Of a stretch of 47,295 nt of DNA, positions 13,811 to 23,056 are shown one piece after another (the stretch's first letter is position 1; the number at the start of each line of letters is the position of its first letter). The stretch spans positions 1-47,295 of the forward strand of contig NZ_SRXO01000033.1 of the NCBI RefSeq assembly GCF_008360935.1, given 5' to 3'. Source of the DNA: Siccirubricoccus phaeus. GTDB taxonomy: Bacteria; Pseudomonadota; Alphaproteobacteria; Acetobacterales; Acetobacteraceae. The notes beneath the pieces are model-generated. The model searched no databases and had not been told where the DNA came from. It saw only the letters and a program-made list of their open reading frames with translations. The position numbers were made by a program, and so were the translations under genes.

Positions 13811-13894
13811 TTCTTTCCGTATTTCGTTGCGTGTTCGCTATTTGTTCTATACAGTAAACGACGGCCTTTGACACCAGCAAGAAAGGAGGCGGGC

Positions 13895-14230
13895 ATGACA
13901 TCGAACACCGAGCTTCCTCCCGCCGCGAGCGACGGGGGAGCGGGCCTCCGGCGGTATCGCCAGCATGTGGATCATCTGGACCTTTCCGAGGCGCGCAAGA
14001 CGGAGCTGCTATCTGCCGTCTGGCAGATCATGCGCAGCTTCGTGGACCGCGCCTTCGGCGAGGATGCCGTGCAGCTTGCCCGGAATCCTGTGGATGGCGC
14101 GCGCGCCGCGCGTGAGGGGACGGACGAGGACGTGATAGAGTTGGAGCCGATCTCCCGGAGCGATGACGGCGGCGACCTCGCGCCCGTCTTGAACGACCGC
14201 GGCGGACGCGATTCAAAGGAGCGCGCCTGA
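13895..14230 (+). CDS. Hypothetical protein upstream of the recombinase
   Basis: A 111-residue acidic protein. Residues 19-60 look helical (RYRQHVDHLDLSEARKTELL, then AVWQIMRSFVDRAFGEDAVQ); the C-terminal half is charged and probably disordered. A strong AAAGGAGG lies before ATG 13895, which is preferred over ATG/TTG codons further upstream. It ends four bases before the recombinase start, so the two are co-transcribed. A partner or modulator of the recombinase is plausible but not shown. Confidence 0.65.
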   Translation: MTSNTELPPAASDGGAGLRRYRQHVDHLDLSEARKTELLSAVWQIMRSFVDRAFGEDAVQLARNPVDGARAAREGTDEDVIELEPISRSDDGGDLAPVLNDRGGRDSKERA

Positions 14231-14234
14231 TCCC

Positions 14235-15809
14235 ATGAAAAAGCCTGCGTTGCCAAAAGCCGTCATCTATTGCCGCGTGTCGAGCACGAAGCAGGTGCGC
14301 GAGGGCGATGGCTTGCGCAGCCAGGAAGCCAGGTGCCGCGAGTTCGCGGCGTTCAAGGGCTATGAGGTCGTGGACGTGTTCCGCGACGATGCCAGCGGCG
14401 GCAGCGCCGACCGCCCAGCGATGACCGCGATGATCAAGTTCCTCAAGGCGCAGCGCGGCGGCTGTATCGTCATCATCGATGATATCAGCCGCTTTGCCCG
14501 CGACATTCGCGGCCACTGGGATTTGCGCGACCTGCTGCACGACGCGGGCGCGAAGCTGGAAAGCCCGTCCATCGAGTTCGGCGAGGGGTCCGACTCCATC
14601 CTGGTCGAGAACCTGCTCGCCTCGGTCTCGCAGTACCAGCGCCAGAAGAACGCGGAGCAGACGTCCAACCGCATGCGGGCGCGGGCCATGAACGGCTATT
14701 GGGTGACGCGCGCGCCCATCGGCTACCGCTTCGAGCGCGTCGCCGGTCACGGCAAGCTGCTGGTCCGGCATGAGCCGCTGGCGTCCATCGTCGCCGAAGC
14801 CCTGGAAGGCTACGCCTCGGGCCGGTTCCAGACGGTGACGGAAATCAAGCGCTTCCTGGAGGCGCAGCCCGCCTTTCCGCGCAACAGCAACGACGAGGTC
14901 CATATCGAGCGGGTGAACGAGATCATCTCGCGCCCCGCCTATGCCGGGCACATCACCTATGAGGGCTGGGGCCTGCACCTGGTGCCTGGCAAGCATGAGC
15001 CGCTGGTGAGCCTCGCCACTTGGCAGGCGGTGCAGGATCGGCGCTTCGGCGTGCCCAAGGTGCCTGCGCGCAAGAACCTGTCCGAGGATTTTCCGCTGCG
15101 GGGGTTCGTCACCTGCGGCCATTGCGGCCAGGCGATGACGGGCTGCTGGTCGACGGGGCGGAGCGCGCGGTATCCGTATTATCTGTGTGACACGCGCGGC
15201 TGCGTGGCCAAGCGCAAGTCGATCCGCAAGGAGGTTATCGAGGGCGAGTTCGAGGTCCTGCTGCGCGGTCTGAAGCCGTCCGAGGGCCTGTTCAATCTTG
15301 CTTTCCAAATGTTTCGCGATCTGTGGGAGGCGAAGCTTGCCGGCGCGCGGACGCAAGGCGTCTCGCTGCGCGAGGAGATGCGGGCGGTGGAGCGCAAGAT
15401 CGCGCAGCTTCTGGACCGCGTTGTCGATGCGAGCGGCGCCGCCGTGGTCAAGGCCTACGAGAAGCGCATCGAGGAGCTGGAGACGCAGAAGGCGCTGATG
15501 CGCGAGCGGCTGGAAAACAGCGGGAAGCCGATGATGAGTTTCGGCGAGGCTTATCGAACCGCCTTCGCCTTCCTCGCAAACCCTTGCAGGCTCTGGAATT
15601 CGGGCCGGATCGAGGACCGCCGCGCGGTGCTCAAACTGGTCTTCGCCGACCGGTTGCCCTACGTGCGCGGCGAGGGCTATCGAACCGCCAAAATCTCCAT
15701 GCCGTTCAGGCTGATGGGGGAGAATCAGATGATGGAAAATAAGATGGTGCCCAGGGGCGGAATCGAACCACCGACACTGCGATTTTCAGTCGCATGCTCT
15801 ACCAACTGA
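14235..15809 (+). CDS. Large serine recombinase (integrase), 3' end replaced by tRNA sequence
   Basis: A 524-residue site-specific recombinase. The resolvase domain carries the catalytic serine in YCRVSS (Ser16), with IIDDISRFARD near residue 80. The recombinase domain follows, then a zinc ribbon with CGHCG (about residue 293) and YLCDTRGC (about 320). A coiled coil (EEMRAVERKIAQLLD, then KRIEELETQKALMRERL) lies near 375-425. The last 21 residues (MVPRGGIEPPTLRF...) are antisense of the tRNA-Phe gene: the frame runs over the attachment core at 15744 and stops inside the tRNA. In the excised circle the frame should continue instead into the left-end tail at 4033-4143. It catalyses integration and excision of the element. 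Confidence 0.9.
   Translation: MKKPALPKAVIYCRVSSTKQVREGDGLRSQEARCREFAAFKGYEVVDVFRDDASGGSADRPAMTAMIKFLKAQRGGCIVIIDDISRFARDIRGHWDLRDLLHDAGAKLESPSIEFGEGSDSILVENLLASVSQYQRQKNAEQTSNRMRARAMNGYWVTRAPIGYRFERVAGHGKLLVRHEPLASIVAEALEGYASGRFQTVTEIKRFLEAQPAFPRNSNDEVHIERVNEIISRPAYAGHITYEGWGLHLVPGKHEPLVSLATWQAVQDRRFGVPKVPARKNLSEDFPLRGFVTCGHCGQAMTGCWSTGRSARYPYYLCDTRGCVAKRKSIRKEVIEGEFEVLLRGLKPSEGLFNLAFQMFRDLWEAKLAGARTQGVSLREEMRAVERKIAQLLDRVVDASGAAVVKAYEKRIEELETQKALMRERLENSGKPMMSFGEAYRTAFAFLANPCRLWNSGRIEDRRAVLKLVFADRLPYVRGEGYRTAKISMPFRLMGENQMMENKMVPRGGIEPPTLRFSVACSTN
15744..15750 (+). repeat. attR: Candidate right attachment core
   Basis: ATGGTGC includes the encoded CCA end and the discriminator base of tRNA-Phe (read on the minus strand). 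Matching cores lie at 3964-3970 and 4033-4039. Confidence 0.5.
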
Positions 15810-15820
15810 GCTACCTGGGC
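15745..15820 (-). tRNA. tRNA-Phe (GAA anticodon)
   Basis: Read on the minus strand: the acceptor stem GCCCAGG pairs with CCTGGGC; the D arm has AGCTCAGTTGGTAGAGC; the anticodon loop is CTGAAAA with anticodon GAA; the T arm contains GGTTCGATTCC. The 3' CCA is encoded (15745-15747), so the mature RNA is 76 nt. The gene is intact and forms the right boundary of the integrated element. Confidence 0.95.
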
Positions 15821-15977
15821 CCAAGCAACGCCCCGAGGGGCGGCGGCAGAGGCCGCGGGAGATAGCGGAAGGCGCGGCGGCTGTCCACCCGGTGGTGCGG
15901 CAGGTTTTCGTCCGGCTGCAGGAACAGGCCGGGCCGCCCCCCAAGCGGTCGGGGCCATGCACCCGCCAGGCCGGCGG

Positions 15978-16178
15978 TCAGCCTTCCTCCTCGCCGGGGG
16001 CGGCCGTGCCAGGCACGACGTAATCGCCGGCCAGCCAGCGGCCGAGATCCACCTGCCGGCAGCGGGCGGAACAGAAGGGGCGGAAACGGCCTTCCGGATC
16101 GCGTTCCGTGGTCGGGGTACCGCAGACCGGGCAGGGACGTGGTGGGCGCGGCGGGCGCGGCGGCGGGTCATCCGCCAT
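15978..16178 (-). CDS. yacG: DNA gyrase inhibitor YacG
   Basis: A 66-residue zinc protein that binds and inhibits DNA gyrase. The four zinc ligands are in CPVCG (Cys16, Cys19) and FCSARC (Cys36, Cys40), followed by the conserved [13 protein letters not shown] 16178 gives a protein of normal length beginning with a proline-rich lead. It overlaps the end of the ribonuclease gene by 11 bases, and tRNA-Phe follows. This order is usual in alphaproteobacteria. Confidence 0.92.
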   Translation of the reverse strand: MADDPPPRPPRPPRPCPVCGTPTTERDPEGRFRPFCSARCRQVDLGRWLAGDYVVPGTAAPGEEEG

Positions 16179-17322
16179 GGGGCATCTCCTCCAGGACCCA
16201 GCCGGCAAGGGGCAGGGTGGGGTCGGGGCGCAGGGCCAGCGGCCAGGCCATGGCGGCGGCGGCCTCGTCCAGGGCACCGGGCAGCGCCTGCAGCGCCGCC
16301 AGCAGGGCGGGGCCGGCACGCAGCGCCAGGCGGCGTCCGGGTTGCGCCGCCGCCTCCCGCACCGCCTGCCGCAGGGCGGCCAGGCCGGGGGTCAGGGGCC
16401 CTGCCAGCACCTCATGCAGCGGCGGGTGGACCCGCTGGCGGCGGATTTCGAACAGGCCGAGCGGGCCGAGGCCCAGGAGCTGGGCCAGGCCGTCCGGCGC
16501 CAGGGCCTTGCCCAGGGGCTCGGCGAAGGCGGCGCGCTGCTTCAGCGAAAGCCCGGCGAGGTCCAGCAGGATGCCGCCCGCCAGCCTTCGCAGCCGGATC
16601 TGCCGCGCCGCCTCCGCCACCGCCGCCTGGTTCAGGCGGAGCTGCGCCGCCCGGTCCTGGCCCGCCACCGGCCCGGCATCGACATCGATGGCGGTCAGGG
16701 CTGGCGTCGGGTGGATCAGCAGCCGGCCGCCGCCCGGCAACGGCACCTCCGGCTCCGCCAGCGCCGCCAATTCCGCCTCCAGCGCCGCGTCGAAGACCGG
16801 ATGGGGGCTGAGCGTCACCCGCGCCTCGCCCAGCGCCGCGCGCAGCCGGGCTGCCAGCGCCGCCCCATCCGTCACCACCGGCGCGGCCGGCAGCGCGCGG
16901 GCCAGGCGCAGCGCCGCGTCCGGCCCGCGCGCGAGCAGTTTCGGCGGCCCTTCGGCCGGCGCCAATGCCAGCTCCGCCGCGGCAAGCCGCCCCGTCAGCC
17001 TTGGCCCCTTGCCGCCCTGTGCGGCACGGCTGACCCGCACCAGCACCCCCTGCCCTTCGGAAAGTCCGCCGCGTTTCCCCGGCATCTCCCCCTCCGGCAG
17101 GAAGCCCGTCTCGCTGCCTTCCAGGGCCAGGAAGGCCCCCGCCATCCCTGGCGCCAGCGCCGAGACCCGCGCCCGGTGCAGATCCCCCACCCCGTCCGGC
17201 CGCGCCGGCCGTTCCACCCAGGCTTCCCGCAGCTCGTCCCCGGCCAGCAGCGCGACGCGCACCTCCCCTGGCGAGACCCCCGCCAGGATGCGCAGCCCCT
17301 TGCCGCTCTCCGTCCCGCTCAA
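16168..17322 (-). CDS. rng: Ribonuclease E/G family protein (RNase G-like)
   Basis: A 384-residue endoribonuclease of the RNase E/G family, acting in RNA maturation and decay. An S1-like segment ([19 protein letters not shown], then [10 protein letters not shown]) lies near residues 50-75. The catalytic aspartates appear in TAIDVDAG (near 215) and [10 protein letters not shown] (near 258). It lacks the CPxCxGxG zinc-link of RNase E/G and is shorter than E. coli RNase G, as are many alphaproteobacterial copies at this locus. The start is TTG 17322, supported by GGAGGGG eight bases upstream. Confidence 0.85.
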   Translation of the reverse strand: MSGTESGKGLRILAGVSPGEVRVALLAGDELREAWVERPARPDGVGDLHRARVSALAPGMAGAFLALEGSETGFLPEGEMPGKRGGLSEGQGVLVRVSRAAQGGKGPRLTGRLAAAELALAPAEGPPKLLARGPDAALRLARALPAAPVVTDGAALAARLRAALGEARVTLSPHPVFDAALEAELAALAEPEVPLPGGGRLLIHPTPALTAIDVDAGPVAGQDRAAQLRLNQAAVAEAARQIRLRRLAGGILLDLAGLSLKQRAAFAEPLGKALAPDGLAQLLGLGPLGLFEIRRQRVHPPLHEVLAGPLTPGLAALRQAVREAAAQPGRRLALRAGPALLAALQALPGALDEAAAAMAWPLALRPDPTLPLAGWVLEEMPHGG

Positions 17323-17431
17323 GTCGTATTCCCCTCCGCAGCCCTCGTAGCCATGCCCTGCTCAACCCTGTTCTCCGGTTCGGTTGCAGGACCGTTCTCC
17401 CGTCCCGGCCATGCTTGCCGCCTCCGGGACC

Positions 17432-17539
17432 CTAGAGCGGGATCGGTTGAGCTGCGCTCACCCGCCCCGCTCTAGCTCATTGTTCGGTCGCGTGATTCAC
17501 GGTTTCGGTCGATTCGACCTCAACCGATCACGCTCTAAC
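17432..17539. repeat. Complex intergenic inverted repeat
   Basis: AGAGCGGGATCGGTTGAG (17434-17451) pairs with CTCAACCGATCACGCTCT (17519-17536) at 16 of 18 positions. The first arm can alternatively pair with CCCGCTCTAG (17466-17475). It lies between maf and rng. AGAGCG...CGCTCT-type elements recur in alphaproteobacterial intergenic DNA, so this is probably a dispersed palindromic repeat. Confidence 0.65.
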
Positions 17540-17549
17540 CGCCCTGGCC

Positions 17550-18137
17550 TCACGGCCGCAGCCACCCCACCCCTCGCAGCAATTGCGCCGTCTCGAACAG
17601 CGGCAGCCCGACCACGTTGGAATGCGAGCCCCCCAGGTACCGCACCCAGGCTTCCGCCGATTTCTGGATCTGGTAGCCCCCGGCCACGCCCTGCCATTCC
17701 CCGCTGGCGAGATGCGCCGCGATCTGCGCCTCGGTCAGCCGCTGGAAGGCCAGGATGGTATCCCCCAGCCTTTGCCGCAGCGTCCCGTCCGGCGTCACCA
17801 GCGCCACCCCGGTATAGACATGATGCCGGCGGCCGGAGAGCAATGCCAGGAAGCGCCGCGCCTCCGCCGCGTCCGCCGGCTTGCCGAGGATGCGCCGCCC
17901 GACGCCCACCACCGTATCCGCCGCCAGCACCAGCGCGCCCGGCGCCTGGGCGGCGACGGCGCGCGCCTTCTCCGCCGCCAGCCGCGCGGCCAGCAGCCGC
18001 GGCAGCTCCGCCTTGCCGGGAGTTTCGTCGATTTCGGCCGGCAGCACCCGGTCCGGCGCCACGCCGATCCGCGCCAGCAGCTCCAGCCGCCGCGGGCTGG
18101 CGGAGGCCAGCACCAAGGGCGGCCGCATGGGGCTCAA
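17550..18137 (-). CDS. maf: Maf family nucleoside-triphosphate pyrophosphatase
   Basis: A 195-residue house-cleaning pyrophosphatase acting on non-canonical or methylated nucleoside triphosphates. Family motifs are SASPRRLELL (residues about 12-21), DETPG (41-45), AADTVV with the catalytic Asp (72-77) and SGRRHHVYTG (near 105). Length is typical. It starts three bases after the infA stop; an alternative ATG lies three codons in. The neighbours infA, rng and yacG form a conserved alphaproteobacterial cluster. Confidence 0.92.
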   Translation of the reverse strand: MSPMRPPLVLASASPRRLELLARIGVAPDRVLPAEIDETPGKAELPRLLAARLAAEKARAVAAQAPGALVLAADTVVGVGRRILGKPADAAEARRFLALLSGRRHHVYTGVALVTPDGTLRQRLGDTILAFQRLTEAQIAAHLASGEWQGVAGGYQIQKSAEAWVRYLGGSHSNVVGLPLFETAQLLRGVGWLRP

Positions 18138-18140
18138 GCC

Positions 18141-18359
18141 TTACTTGAACCGGAAGGTGATGCGCCCCTTGGTGAGGTCGTAGGGCGTCATCTCCACATT
18201 CACCCGGTCACCGGCGAGCACGCGGATGCGGTTCTTGCGCATCTTCCCGCTGGTATGGGCGAGGACCATGTGTTCGTTGTCGAGCTTCACCCGGAACATG
18301 GCATTGGGCAGCAATTCGACGACGGTACCGCTGAACTCGATCATATCCTCTTTGGACAT
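18141..18359 (-). CDS. infA: Translation initiation factor IF-1
   Basis: A 72-residue OB-fold protein that binds the ribosomal A site during initiation. It begins [20 protein letters not shown] and ends with the typical [13 protein letters not shown], full length. First gene of the infA-maf-rng-yacG run. Confidence 0.98.
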   Translation of the reverse strand: MSKEDMIEFSGTVVELLPNAMFRVKLDNEHMVLAHTSGKMRKNRIRVLAGDRVNVEMTPYDLTKGRITFRFK

Positions 18360-18552
18360 CAGAGACCCTTCTGCGCCGCGCCGCGTCGGGCCGCCCTGCG
18401 GGGTTGCGGCGGGGCGCGGAATGCCGTGAACGGCCCGGGGCTGGCGCCCGCCGGGCGAGCCTCAGCGGCGCCAGCGGCGCGTGGGGGTCACGAAGCGGGG
18501 ATGCCAGGGCGGGGGCCGGCCGGCGGCAAGATGGCGGCGGGGGCGGCCAAGG

Positions 18553-19050
18553 TCAAGGATGGGCGGTGCCGGGAAACCAGTCGGGGTCCAGCAGTTCGGC
18601 GTCGAGCTCGAAATAGCCGGGCGCGGCGGTGAAGGCGCGGCCGGCTTCGGCTGCCATGGCATGGCCTTCATCGGCCAGCAGGCGGCAGGCGATGCGGGCG
18701 GCGCGAGCCCATTCCTTTTCCGCCAGCTCGGCGCGACGGGCGCGGAGGGAGGGGCTGGCCGCGAAGACATCCTCCAACTGGGCGCGGAATTCGCCGACCT
18801 CGCCGCGCCAATGCGGCCGGGCCGTATCCTCGGGGTGGAATTGCAGCTTCAGCAGATGCGCCATGACCTGCCGGAACAGGCTCTGCGCCGCCCGTCGCTC
18901 GGACCCGCCCAGATCCGCGATCTCCTCGGCCAGGTGGGCGATGTCGAGGGCGTTGGGCCGCAGCGCCTCCGGCCAGGCGCGCAGCAGGGCGGCCTGGTCC
19001 TGGGTCCAGGCATAGAAATCGCACTCATAGAGGTCGGTGGCCGCCGACAT
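18553..19050 (-). CDS. DUF29 family protein
   Basis: A 165-residue protein of the DUF29 family: YECDFYAWTQDQAALLR near the start, LAEEIADLGGSERRAAQSL in the middle and a helical remainder. The family is common in cyanobacteria and proteobacteria; its function is unknown and proteins are probably all-helical. It lies between hisD and infA, with about 190 bases before infA. Confidence 0.85.
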   Translation of the reverse strand: MSAATDLYECDFYAWTQDQAALLRAWPEALRPNALDIAHLAEEIADLGGSERRAAQSLFRQVMAHLLKLQFHPEDTARPHWRGEVGEFRAQLEDVFAASPSLRARRAELAEKEWARAARIACRLLADEGHAMAAEAGRAFTAAPGYFELDAELLDPDWFPGTAHP

Positions 19051-19191
19051 GGCCAGAGGATAGGGGCGCGGCGGGGCGGAACCAAGGCCTCGGCCTCGAT
19101 CCGGGGGAACGAAAGCGTGGATCGTGGTGGTGGCTTCCGGCTCAGCGCGCGATTCGCGCCTCCCGGCGTTCCGCCCTCCGGCGGTTACGCC

Positions 19192-20484
19192 TTAACCCGG
19201 CAGGCGCAGCGCCACGCTGCGGGCATGGGCGCCGAGGCCCTCCGCCTCGGCCAGCGCCACGGCGGCGGGGCCGATGGCGGCGAGGCCCGCAACGCTCGCC
19301 TCCACCCATGTGGTGCGCTTGAGGAAATCGAAGACCGAGAGGCCGGAGGCGAAGCGGGCGGTGCGGCCGGTGGGCAGCACATGGTTGGGGCCGGCGACGT
19401 AATCGCCCAGCGCCTCCGGGCAGTAGCGGCCGAGGAAGACGGCGCCGGCATGCCGCACCTGGGCCAGCGCCGCGCGCGGATCGGGCAGCATGAGCTGCAG
19501 ATGCTCCGGCGCCAGGCGGTTCACCAGGGCGAAACCCTCCGGCCAGTCCCTCACCAGGATGATCGCGCCATGCCGCCGCCAGCTCTCGCCGGCGATGGCG
19601 CCGCGCGGCAGCACCTCCAGCTCCGCCGCCACCGCCGCCGCCACCGCCTCGGCAAACGCCGCATCGTCGGTGATGAGGATGGCCTGGGCGCTTTCGTCAT
19701 GCTCGGCCTGGGCCAGCAGATCGACGGCGACATGGCGGGGGTGGTTGGCCGCATCCGCCAGCACCACCACCTCGGAGGGGCCGGCGATGGAATCGATGCC
19801 GACGCGGCCGAAGACCTGCCGCTTCGCCTCAGCCACATAGGCATTGCCGGGGCCGACGATGCGATCGACGGGCGCGATGCCCGCCGTACCCCAGGCCAGC
19901 GCCGCCACCGCCTGAGCGCCGCCGATGCGGTACACCTCCGTCACCCCCGCGCGCCGGGCCGCGGCCAGCACCAGCGGGTTCAGCGCCCCGCCCGGGCAGG
20001 GCACCGCCATGGCGATGCGCGCGACGCCGGCGACCCGCGCCGGGATGGCGTTCATCAGCACGGAGGAGGGGTAGCTGGCCTTCCCCCCCGGCACGTAGAG
20101 CCCGACGGCGTCCAGCGCCGTCCAGCGCATCCCGAGCGTCAGCCCGGCCGGATCGGGCAGCGCCAGGTCGGCGGGCTTCTGCGCCGCGTGGAAGCGCTCG
20201 ATGCGCGCGGCGGCGAGGTCGAGGGCGGCCAGCAGATCGGGCGCGATGCCGGCGGTGGCGGCGTCGATCTCCGCCGCCGTCACCTGCAGCGCGGCGGCAT
20301 CGGCGGGGGTCCAGCCATCGAAGCGGGCGGTGTAGCCCAGCAGCGCCGCATCGCCCTTCGCGCGCACCGTGGCGATGATCTCCGCCACCGCGGCATCGAC
20401 GCGCGCCGTGGTCTCCCGCGCCGTATCCAGCAGCGCGGCGAATTCCGTGGCGAACCCTGCCGCCCGGGTATCGAGCCTTCTCAT
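19192..20484 (-). CDS. hisD: Histidinol dehydrogenase
   Basis: A 430-residue zinc enzyme that oxidises L-histidinol to L-histidine with NAD. Typical stretches are YVPGGKASYPSSVLMNAIPA, the NAD-binding PGNAYVAEAKRQVFG, the zinc-ligand-bearing LAQAEHDESAQAILIT, and NHVLPTGRTARFASGLSV near the C-terminus. Full length. The ATG overlaps the hisG stop by four bases, so the two genes are coupled. Confidence 0.97.
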   Translation of the reverse strand: MRRLDTRAAGFATEFAALLDTARETTARVDAAVAEIIATVRAKGDAALLGYTARFDGWTPADAAALQVTAAEIDAATAGIAPDLLAALDLAAARIERFHAAQKPADLALPDPAGLTLGMRWTALDAVGLYVPGGKASYPSSVLMNAIPARVAGVARIAMAVPCPGGALNPLVLAAARRAGVTEVYRIGGAQAVAALAWGTAGIAPVDRIVGPGNAYVAEAKRQVFGRVGIDSIAGPSEVVVLADAANHPRHVAVDLLAQAEHDESAQAILITDDAAFAEAVAAAVAAELEVLPRGAIAGESWRRHGAIILVRDWPEGFALVNRLAPEHLQLMLPDPRAALAQVRHAGAVFLGRYCPEALGDYVAGPNHVLPTGRTARFASGLSVFDFLKRTTWVEASVAGLAAIGPAAVALAEAEGLGAHARSVALRLPG

Positions 20485-21179
20485 GCCTCGGCCAAGGCCG
20501 CCCGGAACCGCGCGATCCAGGCGGAGATCACCTCCGGCCGCGTCTTCAGCGCCGTGCGGTTGACGATGAGGCGGGAGGTGACGTGCGCGATCACCTCCGT
20601 CTCGATCAGCCCGTTCGCCTTCAGCGTGCTGCCGGTCTGCACCAGATCGACGATCACCCGCGCCAGGCCGAGCGAGGGCGCCAGCTCCATCGCCCCGTTC
20701 AGGTGCACCACCTCCGCCTGCACCCCGCGCGCAGCGTAGTGGCGCTGGGCGATGTTGGGGTATTTGCTGGCCACCGCGATGCGCGACCAGCGGCTGGGGT
20801 CGTCCTGCCCCGCCGTCGCCGCCGGCTCCGCCACGCTGATCCGGCAGCTTCCGATGCCGAGATCGAGCGGCGCATAGATCTCCGGATAGTCGAATTCCAT
20901 CAGCACATCGGCGCCGCAGATGCCGATCTGCGCCGCGCCGTGGGCGACGAAGGTGGCGACGTCGAAGGGCCTGACGCGCACCACGTCCAGGGCAGGGTCG
21001 TTGGTCTCGAAGCGCAGCCGCCGGCTGTCCTCATCCACGTAATCCGCCGCCGGCACGATGCCGGCCCGCGCCAGCACCGGCCCCAGCTCGGCCAGGATGC
21101 GCCCCTTGGGCAAGGCGAGGATCAGCGGGCCGGTCGGCGCCGGGGCGAGGGCGGCGGAATCGGGAATCGGCAGATCCAT
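20481..21179 (-). CDS. hisG: ATP phosphoribosyltransferase
   Basis: A 232-residue enzyme for the first step of histidine synthesis. The catalytic core begins LILALPKGRILAELGPVL. ICGADVLMEF and the PRPP-binding-like ELAPSLGLARVIVDLVQTG segment are in place. The size fits the short form, which usually needs the regulatory partner HisZ; no hisZ is in this window. ATG 21179 is preferred to an ATG 27 bases upstream, as the extra residues are not family-like. Confidence 0.93.
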   Translation of the reverse strand: MDLPIPDSAALAPAPTGPLILALPKGRILAELGPVLARAGIVPAADYVDEDSRRLRFETNDPALDVVRVRPFDVATFVAHGAAQIGICGADVLMEFDYPEIYAPLDLGIGSCRISVAEPAATAGQDDPSRWSRIAVASKYPNIAQRHYAARGVQAEVVHLNGAMELAPSLGLARVIVDLVQTGSTLKANGLIETEVIAHVTSRLIVNRTALKTRPEVISAWIARFRAALAEA

Positions 21180-21227
21180 GGCGGTGTTTACCCGGCCAGG
21201 CGGCAAAGCGTGGAAGACATCTGCATG

Positions 21228-22487
21228 TCAGCCCGGGATCCGTTCGATATCGGCGCCGATGGCGGCGAGCTTCGCCTCCACCCGCTCATAGCCGCGGTCG
21301 AGGTGATAGACGCGGTTCACGATGGTCTCCCCCTCCGCCGCCAGCCCGGCCAGCACCAGGGAGACGGAGGCGCGCAGATCGGTGGCCATCACCGGCGCGC
21401 CGGACAGCTTCGGCACGCCGCGCACGATGGCGGAGGCGCCGTGGTAATTGATGCGGGCGCCCATGCGCATCAACTCCGGCACATGCATGAAGCGGTTCTC
21501 GAAGATCGTCTCGGTGATCATGCTCGCGCCCTCGGCGATGCTCATCAGCGCCATGAACTGGGCCTGCATGTCGGTGGCGAAACCGGGGAAGGGGTCGGTC
21601 TGCACATCGACGCCGTGCAGGCCGTTCAGCCTGGTGACGCGCAGGCCGCGATTCTCCTCGGCCAGCCCCACCCCGGCCTCCCGCAGCACCCGGGCGACGG
21701 CGCCGAGATGCTCCAGCCGCGCCCCTTCCAGCAGCACCTCGCCGCCGGTGATGGCGGCGGCGCAGGCATAGGTGCCGGTCTCGATCCGGTCCGGCAGCAC
21801 CCGGTGGGTGGCGCCGCCGAGGCTGTCCACGCCCTGGATGCGCAATTTGTCCGTGCCGATGCCCTCGATCCGCGCCCCCATGCGCATCAGGCAAAGGGCG
21901 AGGTCCTCGATCTCCGGCTCTCGCGCCGCATTCACCAGCTCGGTCTCGCCCTTGGCCAGCGCGGCGGCGAGCAGCAGGTTCTCCGTCGCGCCGACGCTGA
22001 CCGAGGGGAAGAGGATGCGGGCGCCGCGCAACCCGCCCTCGGGCGCGCGGGCCTCGATATAGCCGCCGGAGAGGTCGATGGTGGCGCCCATCGCCTCCAG
22101 CCCCTTCAGGTGCAGATCGACCGGGCGGGTGCCGATGGCGCAGCCGCCGGGCAGGGAGACGCGGGCCAGGCCATGGCGCGCCACCAGCGGGCCGAGCACC
22201 AGGACGGAGGCGCGCATCTTCCGCACGATGTCGTAGGGCGCTTCCAGGTTGTCCGCCGCGCCGGCCAGGTGCAGGCGCCGCGTGGCGCGGTCATGCTCCA
22301 CGCTCAGCCCGTGCTGGCCGAGCAGCAGGGCCATGGTGCGGGTATCCGCCAGGTCGGGCACGTTGGTCAGGGTCAGCGGCCCGCCCAGCAGGGCGGCCGG
22401 CATCAGCGCCAGCACCGCGTTCTTGGCGCCGGAAATCGGCACGCTGCCGGCGAGCTGGCGGCCGCCGCGGATGCGGATGCGGTCCAT
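21228..22487 (-). CDS. murA: UDP-N-acetylglucosamine 1-carboxyvinyltransferase
   Basis: A 419-residue enzyme for the first committed step of peptidoglycan synthesis, transferring enolpyruvate from PEP. It begins with [20 protein letters not shown] and [10 protein letters not shown]. The active-site loop carries Cys116 ([11 protein letters not shown]), so the fosfomycin-sensitive Cys form is expected. Full length. A GGGGGAAGGG stretch precedes the ATG. Confidence 0.97.
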   Translation of the reverse strand: MDRIRIRGGRQLAGSVPISGAKNAVLALMPAALLGGPLTLTNVPDLADTRTMALLLGQHGLSVEHDRATRRLHLAGAADNLEAPYDIVRKMRASVLVLGPLVARHGLARVSLPGGCAIGTRPVDLHLKGLEAMGATIDLSGGYIEARAPEGGLRGARILFPSVSVGATENLLLAAALAKGETELVNAAREPEIEDLALCLMRMGARIEGIGTDKLRIQGVDSLGGATHRVLPDRIETGTYACAAAITGGEVLLEGARLEHLGAVARVLREAGVGLAEENRGLRVTRLNGLHGVDVQTDPFPGFATDMQAQFMALMSIAEGASMITETIFENRFMHVPELMRMGARINYHGASAIVRGVPKLSGAPVMATDLRASVSLVLAGLAAEGETIVNRVYHLDRGYERVEAKLAAIGADIERIPG

Positions 22488-22501
22488 CGGACCCTTCCCC
22501 C

Positions 22502-23056
22502 TCAGAGCTTCGGCAGCGCAACGCCGCGCTGGTGCATGTATTTCCCGGCCCGGTCGGCATAGCTGATCTCGGGCGCCGACGCCCCCTGCAGGAAGAGGAA
22601 TTGGCAGATGCCCTCATTGGCGTAGATGCGGGCGGGCAGCGGGGTGGTGTTGCTGATCTCGATGGTCACCTGGCCTTCCCATTCCGGCTCCAGCGGGGTG
22701 ACGTTCACGATGAGGCCGCAGCGCGCATAGGTGGATTTGCCGAGGCAGATCACCAGCACGTCGCGCGGGATGCGGAAATACTCGACGGTATGGGCCAGGG
22801 CGAAGCTGTTCGGGGGGATGATGCAGGTCTCGCCCTGGCGGGTGACGAAGCTCTCCTCGGAGAAGCGCTTCGGGTCCACCAGGGCGTTGTCCACATTGGT
22901 GAAGATCTTGAACTCGTCGGCGACGCGGGCGTCGTAGCCGTAGGAGGAAAGGCCGAAGCTGATCGTCCCCTCCCGCCGCTGGCTTTCGACGAAGGGTTCG
23001 ATCATGCCGTGCGTGGCCGCCATCTGGCGGATCCAATGGTCGGGCATGATGGACAT
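22502..23056 (-). CDS. dcd: dCTP deaminase
   Basis: A 184-residue trimeric enzyme that converts dCTP to dUTP for thymidylate synthesis. Family motifs are [40 protein letters not shown] and [19 protein letters not shown], which contains the catalytic Glu. Full length for the E. coli-like class. A start three codons later is possible. It is 14 bases upstream of murA and so probably in the same operon. Confidence 0.96.
   Translation of the reverse strand: MSIMPDHWIRQMAATHGMIEPFVESQRREGTISFGLSSYGYDARVADEFKIFTNVDNALVDPKRFSEESFVTRQGETCIIPPNSFALAHTVEYFRIPRDVLVICLGKSTYARCGLIVNVTPLEPEWEGQVTIEISNTTPLPARIYANEGICQFLFLQGASAPEISYADRAGKYMHQRGVALPKL

Noticed and set aside
15744-15809. Recombinase C-terminal peptide GGIEPPTLRF as a protein motif
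   Set aside because: It is the antisense translation of tRNA-Phe, a result of integration, not a functional domain.
18481-22562. Long plus-strand frames opposite hisD, hisG and murA
   Set aside because: Shadows of highly conserved housekeeping genes.
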